Positions 35,404 through 44,471 of a DNA stretch of 64,000 nt are shown in pieces. Position numbers and translations under genes: made by a program. This DNA comes from Photobacterium indicum (GTDB taxonomy: Bacteria; Pseudomonadota; Gammaproteobacteria; Enterobacterales; Vibrionaceae): contig NZ_PYOC01000007.1 of assembly GCF_003026215.1 (NCBI RefSeq), positions 62,001-126,000 of the forward strand, read 5' to 3'. The notes beneath the pieces were generated by a model. That model worked only from the letters and a program-made list of their open reading frames with translations, was not told the DNA's origin and ran no database searches. Position 1 is the first letter of the stretch; each line of letters begins with the position of its first letter.

Positions 35404-36648
35404 TTAATTAAACGGGATACCAACACCTAATGTAAAGGTATAAGCATCTAAATCATCTAATCCAATTAAAGTACTAGCCTCTGCAAAACCATGCCACCCG
35501 TTATTAAACACACTTGATACCCCTAAGTGCGCTCGCCCATATAGTTGGTCATCAGAATTTATAATGATAGGCAAAATCATGCCTGAGTTATCTGCTTTCA
35601 ACTGACTAATTACTTTTTCTGAACTTGAATCAAAATCATAATGAACATACGAGCGTAAATATGGCTGGAATATACCTAAACTCGAGCGAAAAGAATGCGA
35701 AAAACTGGCTCCTGTAATCAACATCGTTGATTCTAAGTTATCAACATCATCCACTTTAGAAATTAGATAATTGGAATTCCCTCTTGATGGCCTTTCTGTA
35801 TAGCGGTCACTATCCGATAGTGTATGTTGAATGGTACTTTCTAAAGCGATATTCCAATAACCTTGGTTTATTACATAACCACCACCGAACGAAAAAACCC
35901 AAATATCAGAATCTGCATCATCAGAATTGTTTATAACATTATCACTATAGTGACTAATTTTACGTTCAATATCGGTATCAACAAGCGCATAGCTCGCTGT
36001 AAAATCCATATACCATTGATCTTGAAAATAACTGAAGTAGCCTGATGCAACCAAACCATCAATTTCACTCTCTGCGTTTTCAAGACCTGAATCATAAAAG
36101 GGTAAACCCAGTGCCACACCAAATAAATATTTTTCATTAAGTAAGTAATCACCACCTAATGTAACTGAGTAACCTTCTCTCTCAGGGTTACTTTCAAACA
36201 CCAATGTTTGTTGTTCTATAGTCTTTTGTTCTTGTTCAAAACGTACATAGGCCCCTAAACGTGAATAATTGTCAGTCCCTAACAAGCCATCTTGATAAAA
36301 TGTTACTTCTGTTAATTTAGGCGTTACATTTTTGGGAGGGTAAGAATTTTTAGCACTATTTCTGACGCTATTTGCTCGTTCCGTAAGATCAGCAGTGTTT
36401 AAGTTATTTTGTTGTAATATCTTACTTTTATTGATATTTGATGAACGATCGCCAACGCTTTGATGAGTAAATTTATCACCTCGAATATCTGAGCCTACAT
36501 CCATGAGAGTTGAAATAACAGCATAAACATCTTCTTTTACGCTTGATGAATTACCATTACTATCTTCAGCTGAAATAGCACAAAATGGTAATACAATCAT
36601 AATAGGTAAAGTTCTAGCAATTACGATAGATAATGATTCATATCGCAT
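35404..36648 (-). CDS. autotransporter-type outer-membrane beta-barrel protein
   Basis: 414 residues from ATG 36648, chosen because a strong AGGGGG lies six bases upstream. The signal peptide runs to about residue 27 (IMIVLPFCAISA). A Ser/Asn-rich linker of about 90 residues follows. From about 115 onward come amphipathic strands typical of an autotransporter beta domain (YSVTLGGDYLLNEKYLFGVA, VASGYFSYFQDQWYMDFTAS, LGVSSVFNNGWHGFAEA), ending YTFTLGVGIPFN. There is no large passenger domain, so it would be a stand-alone barrel. The family is assigned by pattern only. Convergent with another envelope gene. Confidence 0.7.
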   Translation of the reverse strand: MRYESLSIVIARTLPIMIVLPFCAISAEDSNGNSSSVKEDVYAVISTLMDVGSDIRGDKFTHQSVGDRSSNINKSKILQQNNLNTADLTERANSVRNSAKNSYPPKNVTPKLTEVTFYQDGLLGTDNYSRLGAYVRFEQEQKTIEQQTLVFESNPEREGYSVTLGGDYLLNEKYLFGVALGLPFYDSGLENAESEIDGLVASGYFSYFQDQWYMDFTASYALVDTDIERKISHYSDNVINNSDDADSDIWVFSFGGGYVINQGYWNIALESTIQHTLSDSDRYTERPSRGNSNYLISKVDDVDNLESTMLITGASFSHSFRSSLGIFQPYLRSYVHYDFDSSSEKVISQLKADNSGMILPIIINSDDQLYGRAHLGVSSVFNNGWHGFAEASTLIGLDDLDAYTFTLGVGIPFN

Positions 36649-36980
36649 GTGACCCCCTAAATTAAACACACTCACGCTTTATATTATTATTCAGTGTTTG
36701 CGTGAAACTTAACTATTTAATAATAGAGAAATGAGACAATTTAGGGTGTCGCAAAAATAAACATTTCAACAAATAAATAAAATAATAAACATAAACAAAT
36801 TGGACAAAAATAAAGAAGTTAAACATTAATGACTTAAGCTAATAGCAACCATCCACTCAATAGCACTAAGTCATGAATAGTAGTGTTTTTTTGTCTATAT
36901 AATCGACATTTTAGTACACATAACCAACGCCGAATCTATACCCAACCGCTTACCATGAAATATGACCTGACCGCAGGAAG
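36649..36980. other. 332-bp AT-rich intergenic region
   Basis: No gene seen. It contains the upstream region of the barrel gene ending at 36648. It also contains the 3' flank of the transport cassette, with no clear terminator hairpin. Runs such as AACAAATAAATAAAATAAT make the stretch very AT-rich. Confidence 0.3.
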
Positions 36981-38210
36981 TCAAAAGCTCCACTTAACTT
37001 GTAAATAAACTAAGGTATTCGGTGTTTCACCGAACAGACTATTATTGCTACCATCAAAACGCTGTATAACGGTCAACACTTGCCAATCATTAGATAAAGA
37101 ATAACTGTTACTCGCCCCAAAAAAATACGAGCCATCATTATAATAAGTGCTTGATAACGTTAATCGACTTAACGGTGTTATATCAAAGCCAATATCGGCA
37201 TACCACGTATACTCTGTAAAACTCAGCGTGCGTGCTGTAAGCGGCAGGTTTAAGAACAGCTGTGCGTTATTTGGATCTTGAGGATTAGAGATAAACAATA
37301 ACGAAGCGCGTGTCATCCAATTTCTTTTTCCACCAAAGCTATAATCTGTTTCAATAGTGGCAACCGTTGAGGATTCTAGTGGCTCCCCCATCCACTCGCT
37401 TCGTTCAGGCTCAAACCAGCTAATTTCACCACGTAAACCTGCACCTTGAATGTCGCCAGCAAACCCTGCGCCAATAACATGATCTAGCCCAGATTTTCCC
37501 ACCAGCAACTGCATGTCCCAGCCTTGGTGGTTAAACAAATACCGACCTGCGTAGCTATCCAATTCACTGTTTTTGCTTGGGTTATACACCAGATCAAACG
37601 CACTGGCGAAACCCAGCTTACGACTTACTAAGATGGCGTCGGAGCCCGAACGTTCTTCGTAGTCGAAATCATATATAGAGTAAGAGTTGAAAATATCATT
37701 TGGATTCCACAATGTTGCCATTGCCCAGTTAATACGAAAACGCCCTGCACGAACCTGCCAATCATTTTCCTGCCAATCGAGATACAAGCGATCAAGCTGA
37801 CTGTTGCCTACAACGCCATTCTTATCTACCCAATTTTTAGATAAGTCCATATAACCGGGATCAAAGCCCACCAGATCGCCATACCCTGCTATTTCAGCTG
37901 AATCACCAAAGAATAATCGATTTCTCATTCCTACATTAACGCGCAGGTGACGATTAAATCGGTATTCAAAATTAAAACGCTGATGGATAAGGTTATCTAG
38001 GCTGTTCCCTTGATCCTTAACATCCGTTGTATTCTCGCTTCTACTATCAGGAAACGACCCTGTTGCCATATATTTCACGTAACCCGTTAAATCCCAATTT
38101 TTCTCGGGCTCTAATCCTGGTATTTGAGCCAATACGACTGAGCTACACGCACACGAGATAACAACGGCTAACATCGTTTTTAATACGATATGTGATAGCT
38201 GACGTTTCAC
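36981..38210 (-). CDS. outer-membrane beta-barrel protein of a LolA-ABC cassette
   Basis: 409 residues. The signal peptide ends near residue 29 (VVISCACSSVVLA-QIPG). The remainder is a string of amphipathic strands (FNFEYRFNRHLRVNVGMRNR, WQVRAGRFRINWAMATLWNP, LTLSSTYYNDGSYFFGASNS) ending VYLQVKWSF with a C-terminal Phe, as in outer-membrane barrels. The AGRFRINWAMATLWNPNDIF stretch resembles DUF1302-like porins. The GTG start overlaps the ATPase stop as GTGA, so it is translationally coupled and part of the cassette. It may be the outer-membrane exit or entry point for the substrate. Function is inferred. Confidence 0.75.
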   Translation of the reverse strand: MKRQLSHIVLKTMLAVVISCACSSVVLAQIPGLEPEKNWDLTGYVKYMATGSFPDSRSENTTDVKDQGNSLDNLIHQRFNFEYRFNRHLRVNVGMRNRLFFGDSAEIAGYGDLVGFDPGYMDLSKNWVDKNGVVGNSQLDRLYLDWQENDWQVRAGRFRINWAMATLWNPNDIFNSYSIYDFDYEERSGSDAILVSRKLGFASAFDLVYNPSKNSELDSYAGRYLFNHQGWDMQLLVGKSGLDHVIGAGFAGDIQGAGLRGEISWFEPERSEWMGEPLESSTVATIETDYSFGGKRNWMTRASLLFISNPQDPNNAQLFLNLPLTARTLSFTEYTWYADIGFDITPLSRLTLSSTYYNDGSYFFGASNSYSLSNDWQVLTVIQRFDGSNNSLFGETPNTLVYLQVKWSF

Positions 38211-38890
38211 TGACGACGATCCTCTTTCAACTGACCATCTTCAAACACAATTACTCTGCGTGCACGTTTAATGACTCGAGGATCATGAGTCGAAAAAATA
38301 AACGTCGTGCCTTCTTGCTGATTTAGCTGCTGCATAATATCCAGCAATTCTGCTGTACTTCTAGCATCTAAGTTTGCGGTAGGTTCATCCGCCATTACAA
38401 ATCTTGGTCGTGGTGCTAATGCACGAGCCACTGCAACACGCTGCTGCTGACCACCAGATAGCTTTGTCGGTCTTTTATGCCGCTGTTCAGCGAGCCCTAC
38501 TTGTTCCAATAAGTCACTCGCTCGCTCGCGACATTCAGCTTCTTTATGGCCTTGTAACTGCATCACAAATTCTACGTTTTCTAATGCCGTTAATACGGGT
38601 AGCAAACTGTAGTCTTGAAAAATGAAACCAATATTATCGCGGCGAAAAGCAATTAAATCTTTTTCTGATAAATGGCAAATGTCATTACCGTCTATTTTCA
38701 CTTCACCAGACGTGGGTACATCAATGCCACCAAGCATATTCAGCAGTGTCGTTTTACCAGAACCTGATGGACCCATTACCGCGACAAACTCACCTTGTTC
38801 AATGGTTAAATCGAGCGACTTAACAGCATGAACGGGAAAATCAGATTCCGGATTATATGTTTTGCACAATTGATTAATTTGAATGCTCAT
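38207..38890 (-). CDS. ABC transporter ATPase, LolD/MacB-type
   Basis: 227 residues. Walker A GPSGSGKTTLLNMLGG, Q-loop GFIFQDYSLLP, ABC signature KLSGGQQQRVAVARAL, Walker B RFVMADEPTANLD and H-loop FSTHD are all intact. Motifs, especially the DEPTANLD ending and the short length, place it in the LolD/FtsE/MacB family that drives FtsX-type permeases. Such systems work by mechanotransmission and not by transport through the membrane. It lies two bases after permease 2 and is coupled to the barrel gene. Confidence 0.95.
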   Translation of the reverse strand: MSIQINQLCKTYNPESDFPVHAVKSLDLTIEQGEFVAVMGPSGSGKTTLLNMLGGIDVPTSGEVKIDGNDICHLSEKDLIAFRRDNIGFIFQDYSLLPVLTALENVEFVMQLQGHKEAECRERASDLLEQVGLAEQRHKRPTKLSGGQQQRVAVARALAPRPRFVMADEPTANLDARSTAELLDIMQQLNQQEGTTFIFSTHDPRVIKRARRVIVFEDGQLKEDRRQ

Positions 38891-38892
38891 AA

Positions 38893-40131
38893 TCAGTGTT
38901 TCTCCGCCATCGCATCTGCTGGGCGCTGCTTTAATATTTGACGCGCCGGATAAAGTGCCGCCAAAAAGCTTGCGGCAACCACAGTAAGAAAGATTAACTG
39001 GTATTCGCCGAATGACATTCTCGGGTATATAGTCGTATCAACGCCGAACGCCCCCAAGCCTTCAGCCATTGAATTTAATGAAATACCGGTTGTTTGTAAT
39101 AACATCATTAATACAGCACAAATACCTACACCCAATAACGCACCACTCATTCCAAGTAAGCTTGTCTCAAGCATGATCAGTAAGAACACCTTATGCTTCT
39201 GCATACCTACGGCCATCAACACACCAAACTCGCGGGTACGCTCAAACACCGACATCAACATGATATTTACAATGCCTAAGCCCATCGCTGATACAAAAAT
39301 GCCGAGAATAATTGCGGTACTGGTGCCCGTTTGCTTAATCATCGTCGCCATCATAGGCTGAATCTGTTGCCAGTCTCGTATGGTATTCAATTTGCTGGTT
39401 TTAGTCTGTAACTGTGCTTTTACCGCTTGAGTAACAATATTCGATGATGGTGTAGCTTCATTAACCACTATGGCTATTTCATGAACACCATCTATATGGG
39501 CAAGAGCACTTAAATCACTGCGCCTAACATACACATTGCCGTCATCAAAACTGCTCGACGGACTCTTAAAAATACCGCGAACACGAAACGCCGCCCCCGA
39601 TACATCATTAGCGGCATCAGTAAACGTTAAAACGACTTTTGATCCTACACGTAAGCGCAAACGTTCTGCGGTTTTACTTGAAACTAATACCGGATTTCGC
39701 CCTTGTTCTGATAACCATTCGCCTTCAATAATGTGACTGACTAACGGCGTTACTTTTGCTTCCGCCTCCAGATCAATACCATTGATCTTTACTCCACGTG
39801 TCGAACGTGCAGAAGCCACCATACCATCAGCAATAAAGCGTGCCGACCACGCGCTAACGTCTGGCATATCTCGTAATTGCTCGATGATCTGCTCTGACCC
39901 AATGATGGTGTCGTTGATCTCGGGTTCATTAATATATTCACTACGGTGGATTTGAATATTACTGGTTTGCCACGCGATGGCATTATCAATCATGTTGCCA
40001 TACATACCATTCATAAAGCCGATCATGCTTGCGACACCAATCAAGCCAAACACCATGGCGAATAGCATAATGCTGGTACGTAATTTATTGCGCCATAAGT
40101 TACGCCAAGCGAGTTTAATCAGCATGGGCAC
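38893..40131 (-). CDS. FtsX/MacB-type ABC permease, second copy
   Basis: 412 residues with the four-helix MacB topology. One N-terminal helix (LRTSIMLFAMVFGLIGVASMIGF) precedes a periplasmic domain of about 230 residues, and three helices lie near the C terminus (IILGIFVSAMGLGIVNIMLM, LLGMSGALLGVGICAVLMML, LIFLTVVAASFLAALYPA). The FERTREFGVLMAVGMQ loop is the conserved coupling segment. It overlaps the first permease gene by 17 bases. It would form a heterodimer with that protein, as LolC and LolE do. Confidence 0.93.
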   Translation of the reverse strand: MPMLIKLAWRNLWRNKLRTSIMLFAMVFGLIGVASMIGFMNGMYGNMIDNAIAWQTSNIQIHRSEYINEPEINDTIIGSEQIIEQLRDMPDVSAWSARFIADGMVASARSTRGVKINGIDLEAEAKVTPLVSHIIEGEWLSEQGRNPVLVSSKTAERLRLRVGSKVVLTFTDAANDVSGAAFRVRGIFKSPSSSFDDGNVYVRRSDLSALAHIDGVHEIAIVVNEATPSSNIVTQAVKAQLQTKTSKLNTIRDWQQIQPMMATMIKQTGTSTAIILGIFVSAMGLGIVNIMLMSVFERTREFGVLMAVGMQKHKVFLLIMLETSLLGMSGALLGVGICAVLMMLLQTTGISLNSMAEGLGAFGVDTTIYPRMSFGEYQLIFLTVVAASFLAALYPARQILKQRPADAMAEKH

Positions 40132-41344
40132 CTCCTTTTAATGCGCTCACAAGATCAAGACGGTAAATGCGCCACATTGGGTAAATCAAACAGAAGAAAA
40201 GTAACCCCAATACCAGCATTATTTGTTCTTTAAACAGCCAAGGTGCAATCAATACTTTTAGAACAGGTTCCCAGCCTAACTCAAGTACGGCCTGTGCGAG
40301 TTCTCCGGTTAACTCATAAGGGTTGTAATAAAACCACAGTAAAACAGGCAAGGTTAATATCAACCCTAATACCACACCTAATACACCAATAAATGCCGAT
40401 TCGATACCAATCAGCATTAATAGTTTTCTACGTAATAATCCGGTAGCTAACATGACACCGAATTCACGCTGACGTTCTAATGTCATCATCAAAATCGTGG
40501 CAAACAACCCAAAACCAACAATGCCATAAAGCAGATACATCATGAAAATGCCGCCAACTTTATCCATCATAATTTGCTGTGCCATCTCGGGGGATAAGTC
40601 TTGCCAATCACGCACTACGGCACGGTTGATATAAGTGCGCGACAACTCATTAACTGTTTGCTCAAGATTGACTAAATCGTCGGTATGCAACACCCAAGCA
40701 GTAACTTGACCGCCTGTACTATATAAGGTTTGCGCTTGCGTTAGGGGGAGATAAACCAGCTGCTGATCGAGGGCTGGAATAGGAAACTTCACAATGCCTT
40801 TAATCGGATACAAACCCGCAGCGGTCTGACCGCGATAGCCCTGCCCGTATAAAATGATGTCGTCACCCACACTTAACCCTAATGATTTGGCTAAGCCCTC
40901 TCCGACTAATACCTGAGAATCACCGTCGGTTAAGTATTCACCAACGACAACCCTTTGCGAAATATGTGAGTATCGGTTTTCGAGTTCAGGTGATATACCT
41001 AAAACCATGACACCTTTCGATTTTTCTGCTGCTGCAGCAAGGGCAAAAGATTCAATACGTGGCAATAAATGCGTTATATGTGGATTATTACGAACAGGTT
41101 CGATAAAAGCACCTGTGGCAGGTAATAAGTCATCAATACTTTGGCTTTCTTTAAATTCAGGGTGCTGTAGCTGAATTAATCCAGTAAAGAAGCGGGCACT
41201 ATTGTCAATGTTACTGGCATACCCACCCTCTTGCAGGCTACGCATAAACAAGGATAATAATAGCGCCAGTGCTAAGGCGGATGCTGTTAGTACTGTACGT
41301 CGTTTCTGACGCCACAGATTTCGCCACGCTAATTTAACTAACAT
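40115..41344 (-). CDS. FtsX/MacB-type ABC permease, first copy
   Basis: 409 residues, same topology as its neighbour. N-terminal RNLWRQKRRTVLTASALALALLLSLF, a periplasmic domain, then three C-terminal helices beginning with FMMYLLYGIVGFGLFATILM. The LERQREFGVMLATGLLRRKL loop is the coupling segment. A periplasmic domain of LolC/LolE type is expected to contact the LolA-like protein encoded just upstream. The two permeases are clearly related but diverged. Confidence 0.93.
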   Translation of the reverse strand: MLVKLAWRNLWRQKRRTVLTASALALALLLSLFMRSLQEGGYASNIDNSARFFTGLIQLQHPEFKESQSIDDLLPATGAFIEPVRNNPHITHLLPRIESFALAAAAEKSKGVMVLGISPELENRYSHISQRVVVGEYLTDGDSQVLVGEGLAKSLGLSVGDDIILYGQGYRGQTAAGLYPIKGIVKFPIPALDQQLVYLPLTQAQTLYSTGGQVTAWVLHTDDLVNLEQTVNELSRTYINRAVVRDWQDLSPEMAQQIMMDKVGGIFMMYLLYGIVGFGLFATILMMTLERQREFGVMLATGLLRRKLLMLIGIESAFIGVLGVVLGLILTLPVLLWFYYNPYELTGELAQAVLELGWEPVLKVLIAPWLFKEQIMLVLGLLFFCLIYPMWRIYRLDLVSALKGGAHAD

Positions 41345-41417
41345 ACATGCTCCGCCAAGTATCAGAATGTTTTAAGCTAATCCCGCTATATTTTAACTAG
41401 CCTTTCGATGACATTCG

Positions 41418-42170
41418 TTAATCTCTCAATTCCTTCATCTGATTTTGAGAAAAAAAGCTGTCTTTGATCGCAAAATTAAACTGCGCCTGATGGGTGATCA
41501 TCTCTGTCTTATTTCCCGGCTTATCAGCAGGTACCATTTCCATTCTGGTGGCAATATCACGTCCACCAAGTTGCTTAATATCATATGTTTTCATTGTATT
41601 AACCAACTCATCAAATTCATCAAAAAATTCCACTTTCCGCTGTAAGTACGTATCTTTCGATATCCACAAACGTACTTTACTCCACACCACGGGGGCATCA
41701 GGCTTTGCGATAGCATCAATCACATAAGTATTATCATTATCAAACACTTCTGTACCGTGTATTGCGTGGGTGTAATCCACGACGATAGACGACTGATTAA
41801 TAAGGTCATCGTTGGTGAAATCTGACCCCATCCAAGATTGTCCGAGCATAGATGGCGCTATCTTGATCACACGTTCAATACTTGGTATCCAATTCCACAT
41901 TTCGCGTTGACGCTTAAGTGATGCACTACCTTTATCTTTGGCTGGTGCAGTCACTAACACTAACGATAACTCTTTTCCTTTCGTCCAACTTTTCATGCTC
42001 ATCGAACGCGTCCAATCAGGACGAATAATATTCATTGTTAGTTCGCTGTAACTCGAATCTCCGCGCATTTGCAGATCAGATTGAGTGACAATTTCTGTGG
42101 CAGTTTGTGCATGTAGCCCAATAGAAAATACACTCGCCAAACTCAGTAAAATAATCGGTAACATTCGCAT
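41418..42170 (-). CDS. LolA-like periplasmic outer-membrane lipoprotein-sorting protein
   Basis: 250 residues with a signal peptide ending near residue 22 (SLASVFSIGLHA-QTA). The mature part reads ATEIVTQSDLQMRGDSSYSE, a stretch TKGKELSLVLVTAPAKDKGS and WNWIPSIERVIKIAPSM. DYTHAIHGTEVFDNDNTYVI and the late part DIATRMEMVPADKPGNKTEM follow. These match the LolA_like group annotated as outer-membrane lipoprotein-sorting proteins, a half-barrel that holds a lipid chain. GGGAG lies five bases before the ATG. It heads the five-gene cassette and probably ferries the hydrophobic substrate between the permease pair and the barrel. Confidence 0.88.
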   Translation of the reverse strand: MRMLPIILLSLASVFSIGLHAQTATEIVTQSDLQMRGDSSYSELTMNIIRPDWTRSMSMKSWTKGKELSLVLVTAPAKDKGSASLKRQREMWNWIPSIERVIKIAPSMLGQSWMGSDFTNDDLINQSSIVVDYTHAIHGTEVFDNDNTYVIDAIAKPDAPVVWSKVRLWISKDTYLQRKVEFFDEFDELVNTMKTYDIKQLGGRDIATRMEMVPADKPGNKTEMITHQAQFNFAIKDSFFSQNQMKELRD

Positions 42171-42315
42171 GCTTTCTCCCTTTTATGTCCGTTTAACGAA
42201 TTCATTACGTCGGTATGATTAAATTAGTCCGAAGTTTAGAAGCTAACAATATCAATACATTATTTCTGTGACCAACGTTCTTGTTAGTCATGTCATCGTC
42301 TTAAACATAAAAAAA

Positions 42316-42346
42316 CAAAAAAGCAGCTACCGAAGTAACTGCTTTA
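42316..42346 (-). terminator. terminator after the amino-acid binding protein gene
   Basis: AAAGCAG-C-TAC (42320-42330) pairs with GTA-A-CTGCTTT (42335-42345) around CGAA, with one mismatch. The plus-strand A tract at 42311-42319 gives a T run on the minus strand. Confidence 0.8.
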
Positions 42347-42388
42347 TGTATTCATAAATAATGTAAAACGGGTTATAACAACCAGCCT

Positions 42389-43168
42389 TTATTCACCATA
42401 AATATCAAAACTAAAGTATCCAGCGGCAATCTTGTCGTAAGTACCGTTCTCACGAATCGTTTTAATGGCTTGGTTAAATTTGTCGGCTAATTTTTTATCT
42501 TGTAGGCGTAATGCTAACGCAGTGCCTTCGCCAATATAGGCTTTATCTGTTACTGGCTCGCCAGCTAATTCAAAGTTTTTACCGCGTTCTTTTTCTAAAA
42601 ACGCTAAAACGAGTTGATCAGAGTTACCGAATACGGCATCAAGACGCCCACTTTCAAGATCGAGATACACTTCATCTTGACCAGTATAACGACGAATTTT
42701 AGCCACATCACCATAGATATCGGTTACATAACGATCATGAATTGTACCTAGTTGAACACCAATGGTTTTACCGTCTAATCCCGCGGTATCAATAGTAATA
42801 CCTGAATCTTTACCCGTTACAAAACGTGCTGGTGTTTGGTAATACTTGTCTGTAAACAGAACACGCTTTTTACGTTCTTCTGTAATACGCATTGATGCCA
42901 TAATTGCATCAGCTTTACGTGATAATAATGCTGGAATGAGTCCATCCCAATTTTGTGAAACCCACTCACATTTTAGCTTCGCTTCGACGCAGAGTGCGTC
43001 TGCAATTTCAATATCAAATCCCTTCGGAGTGCCTGATGCATCTTTATAGTTAAACGGCGGATAAGTGAAATCTGACGCGAGACGAACCACTTTTTCATCT
43101 GCGGCTTGTGCAGTAGTAAATAGTGCTGACGCCAGAATAATTCCGACACTCATTAGTTTTTTCATCAT
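42389..43168 (-). CDS. periplasmic amino-acid binding protein of an ABC transporter
   Basis: 259 residues from ATG 43168, preceded by GAGGG. Signal peptide KKLMSVGIILASALFTTAQA-AD. The mature protein follows the HisJ/ArgT pattern: VRLASDFTYPPFNYKDASGTPKGFDIEIADALC, an Arg-contacting ADAIMASMRITEERKKRVLFT and GKTIGVQLGTIHDRY. It is close to lysine/arginine/ornithine-binding proteins. No transport permease or ATPase gene follows; a terminator does, so it may partner with transport components encoded elsewhere. It lies 13 bases after the aminotransferase gene. Confidence 0.92.
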   Translation of the reverse strand: MMKKLMSVGIILASALFTTAQAADEKVVRLASDFTYPPFNYKDASGTPKGFDIEIADALCVEAKLKCEWVSQNWDGLIPALLSRKADAIMASMRITEERKKRVLFTDKYYQTPARFVTGKDSGITIDTAGLDGKTIGVQLGTIHDRYVTDIYGDVAKIRRYTGQDEVYLDLESGRLDAVFGNSDQLVLAFLEKERGKNFELAGEPVTDKAYIGEGTALALRLQDKKLADKFNQAIKTIRENGTYDKIAAGYFSFDIYGE

Positions 43169-43181
43169 AAGATCCCTCTTC

Positions 43182-44270
43182 CTATTGATATTGTTGTAAC
43201 GCATTTAAGGTTTCAAGCATACTGTTCTTTGAGCCAATGGAAATTCTGACACAGTGTTCAAGCATCGATTCATGAGCTTGGTTACGGGTCACAATGCCTT
43301 TTTCTAATAAATAATCATAAATACTGTTTGATGTATTAAAGTGAATAAGCACAAAATTGGTTGCCGACGCATAAACCACATCTACAATCGGTAACACCTG
43401 CAATTCGCTAATAAACCATTCACGGGTTGTTATAAGTTCATCTGTTTGGCTACGCATACTCTTTAAGCCTTCAGGAGCAAGGGCTTTCAATGCGATTTCA
43501 GCCGTTGGATCAGCAATAGGATAAGGCGCAATCAATCGTGCAATGTACGACATGACACTTTCATCTGCCATTAAGAAGCCACAACGAATCGATGCTAATC
43601 CAAATGCTTTTGATAAAGTACGTATCACAATCAGATGCGGGTATTGTCCCATCAAATGCAGCACACTCGTTTCTGGTGCGAATTCAATATAAGCTTCATC
43701 AACCACAACCAAAGTTGACGCTTTACTGGCTTCAAGTAATTCCATAATATCGTGATGATGAATGGTATTACTTGTCGGGTTATTGGGTGAACATAAGAAA
43801 AGTAAGCTTGTGTCAGCCAGTTGATGTTTAATCGCCGCAACATCAAGTTGGAAGTTATCGAGTAACGGCACAGCTAGCGTATTAACCGAAAAAGCATCGG
43901 CACAAAATTCATACATGCCATACGTTGGTGGGCAAATCATAATTTGGTCGTTACCCGGCTGGCAAAATGTACGGATCAACAAATCAATCGCTTCATCAGC
44001 CCCCCGTACAGCCACAGTCTCGCAGCTCAATGCACCCGATGCTTGCTCACAGTACGCTTGATACTCTGATGCAATATCATGGGGTAAAAAGTCGGGGTAA
44101 CGATTATACATATCGTTACGTCCTTTTGACTCGTCACCATACTGGCAACTGCTTTCTAGTTCATTCGCATTCAACCATAGATGACCACTGCCTCCAATGC
44201 GTCGTGCCGACTGGTATGGCATGAGTTTTTCTACTGCCTTTGGTACTAATTTTGACGCCAGTGATTTCAT
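43182..44270 (-). CDS. histidinol-phosphate-aminotransferase-like PLP enzyme
   Basis: 362 residues from ATG 44270, eight bases after GGGAG and fitting the HisC-like N terminus (PKAVEKLMPYQSARR). The PLP lysine lies in RTLSKAFGLASIRCGF, with CPPTYGMYEFCADAF, CSPNNPTSN and VVDEAYIEF as cofactor contacts. These are standard class I/II motifs of the HisC branch. It is encoded next to an amino-acid binding protein and not with other his genes, so a degradative or salvage role is more likely than histidine synthesis. That is inference from context. Confidence 0.88.
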   Translation of the reverse strand: MKSLASKLVPKAVEKLMPYQSARRIGGSGHLWLNANELESSCQYGDESKGRNDMYNRYPDFLPHDIASEYQAYCEQASGALSCETVAVRGADEAIDLLIRTFCQPGNDQIMICPPTYGMYEFCADAFSVNTLAVPLLDNFQLDVAAIKHQLADTSLLFLCSPNNPTSNTIHHHDIMELLEASKASTLVVVDEAYIEFAPETSVLHLMGQYPHLIVIRTLSKAFGLASIRCGFLMADESVMSYIARLIAPYPIADPTAEIALKALAPEGLKSMRSQTDELITTREWFISELQVLPIVDVVYASATNFVLIHFNTSNSIYDYLLEKGIVTRNQAHESMLEHCVRISIGSKNSMLETLNALQQYQ

Positions 44271-44471
44271 TCTCCTTGCTCCCAATACGAATAAACAGGC
44301 TGAAAAATGGTCTAACTTCGGATTAAAATGCAAATGGATGGCATAAGTAATCTCTTAATCTCTTTATATTTAGATTAAAGCAGACCTAGCTTGAAATCAG
44401 AATCGAAATGTCGGCATACTAGCCATGATTAAACCGCATACCTTAAGTGTCAGTAGCGACAGGGAATAAGT

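Noticed and set aside
38207..41344. MacAB-TolC macrolide efflux pump
   Set aside because: The ATPase is a separate protein not fused to the permease, there are two different permeases, and no MacA-type adaptor or TolC is present.
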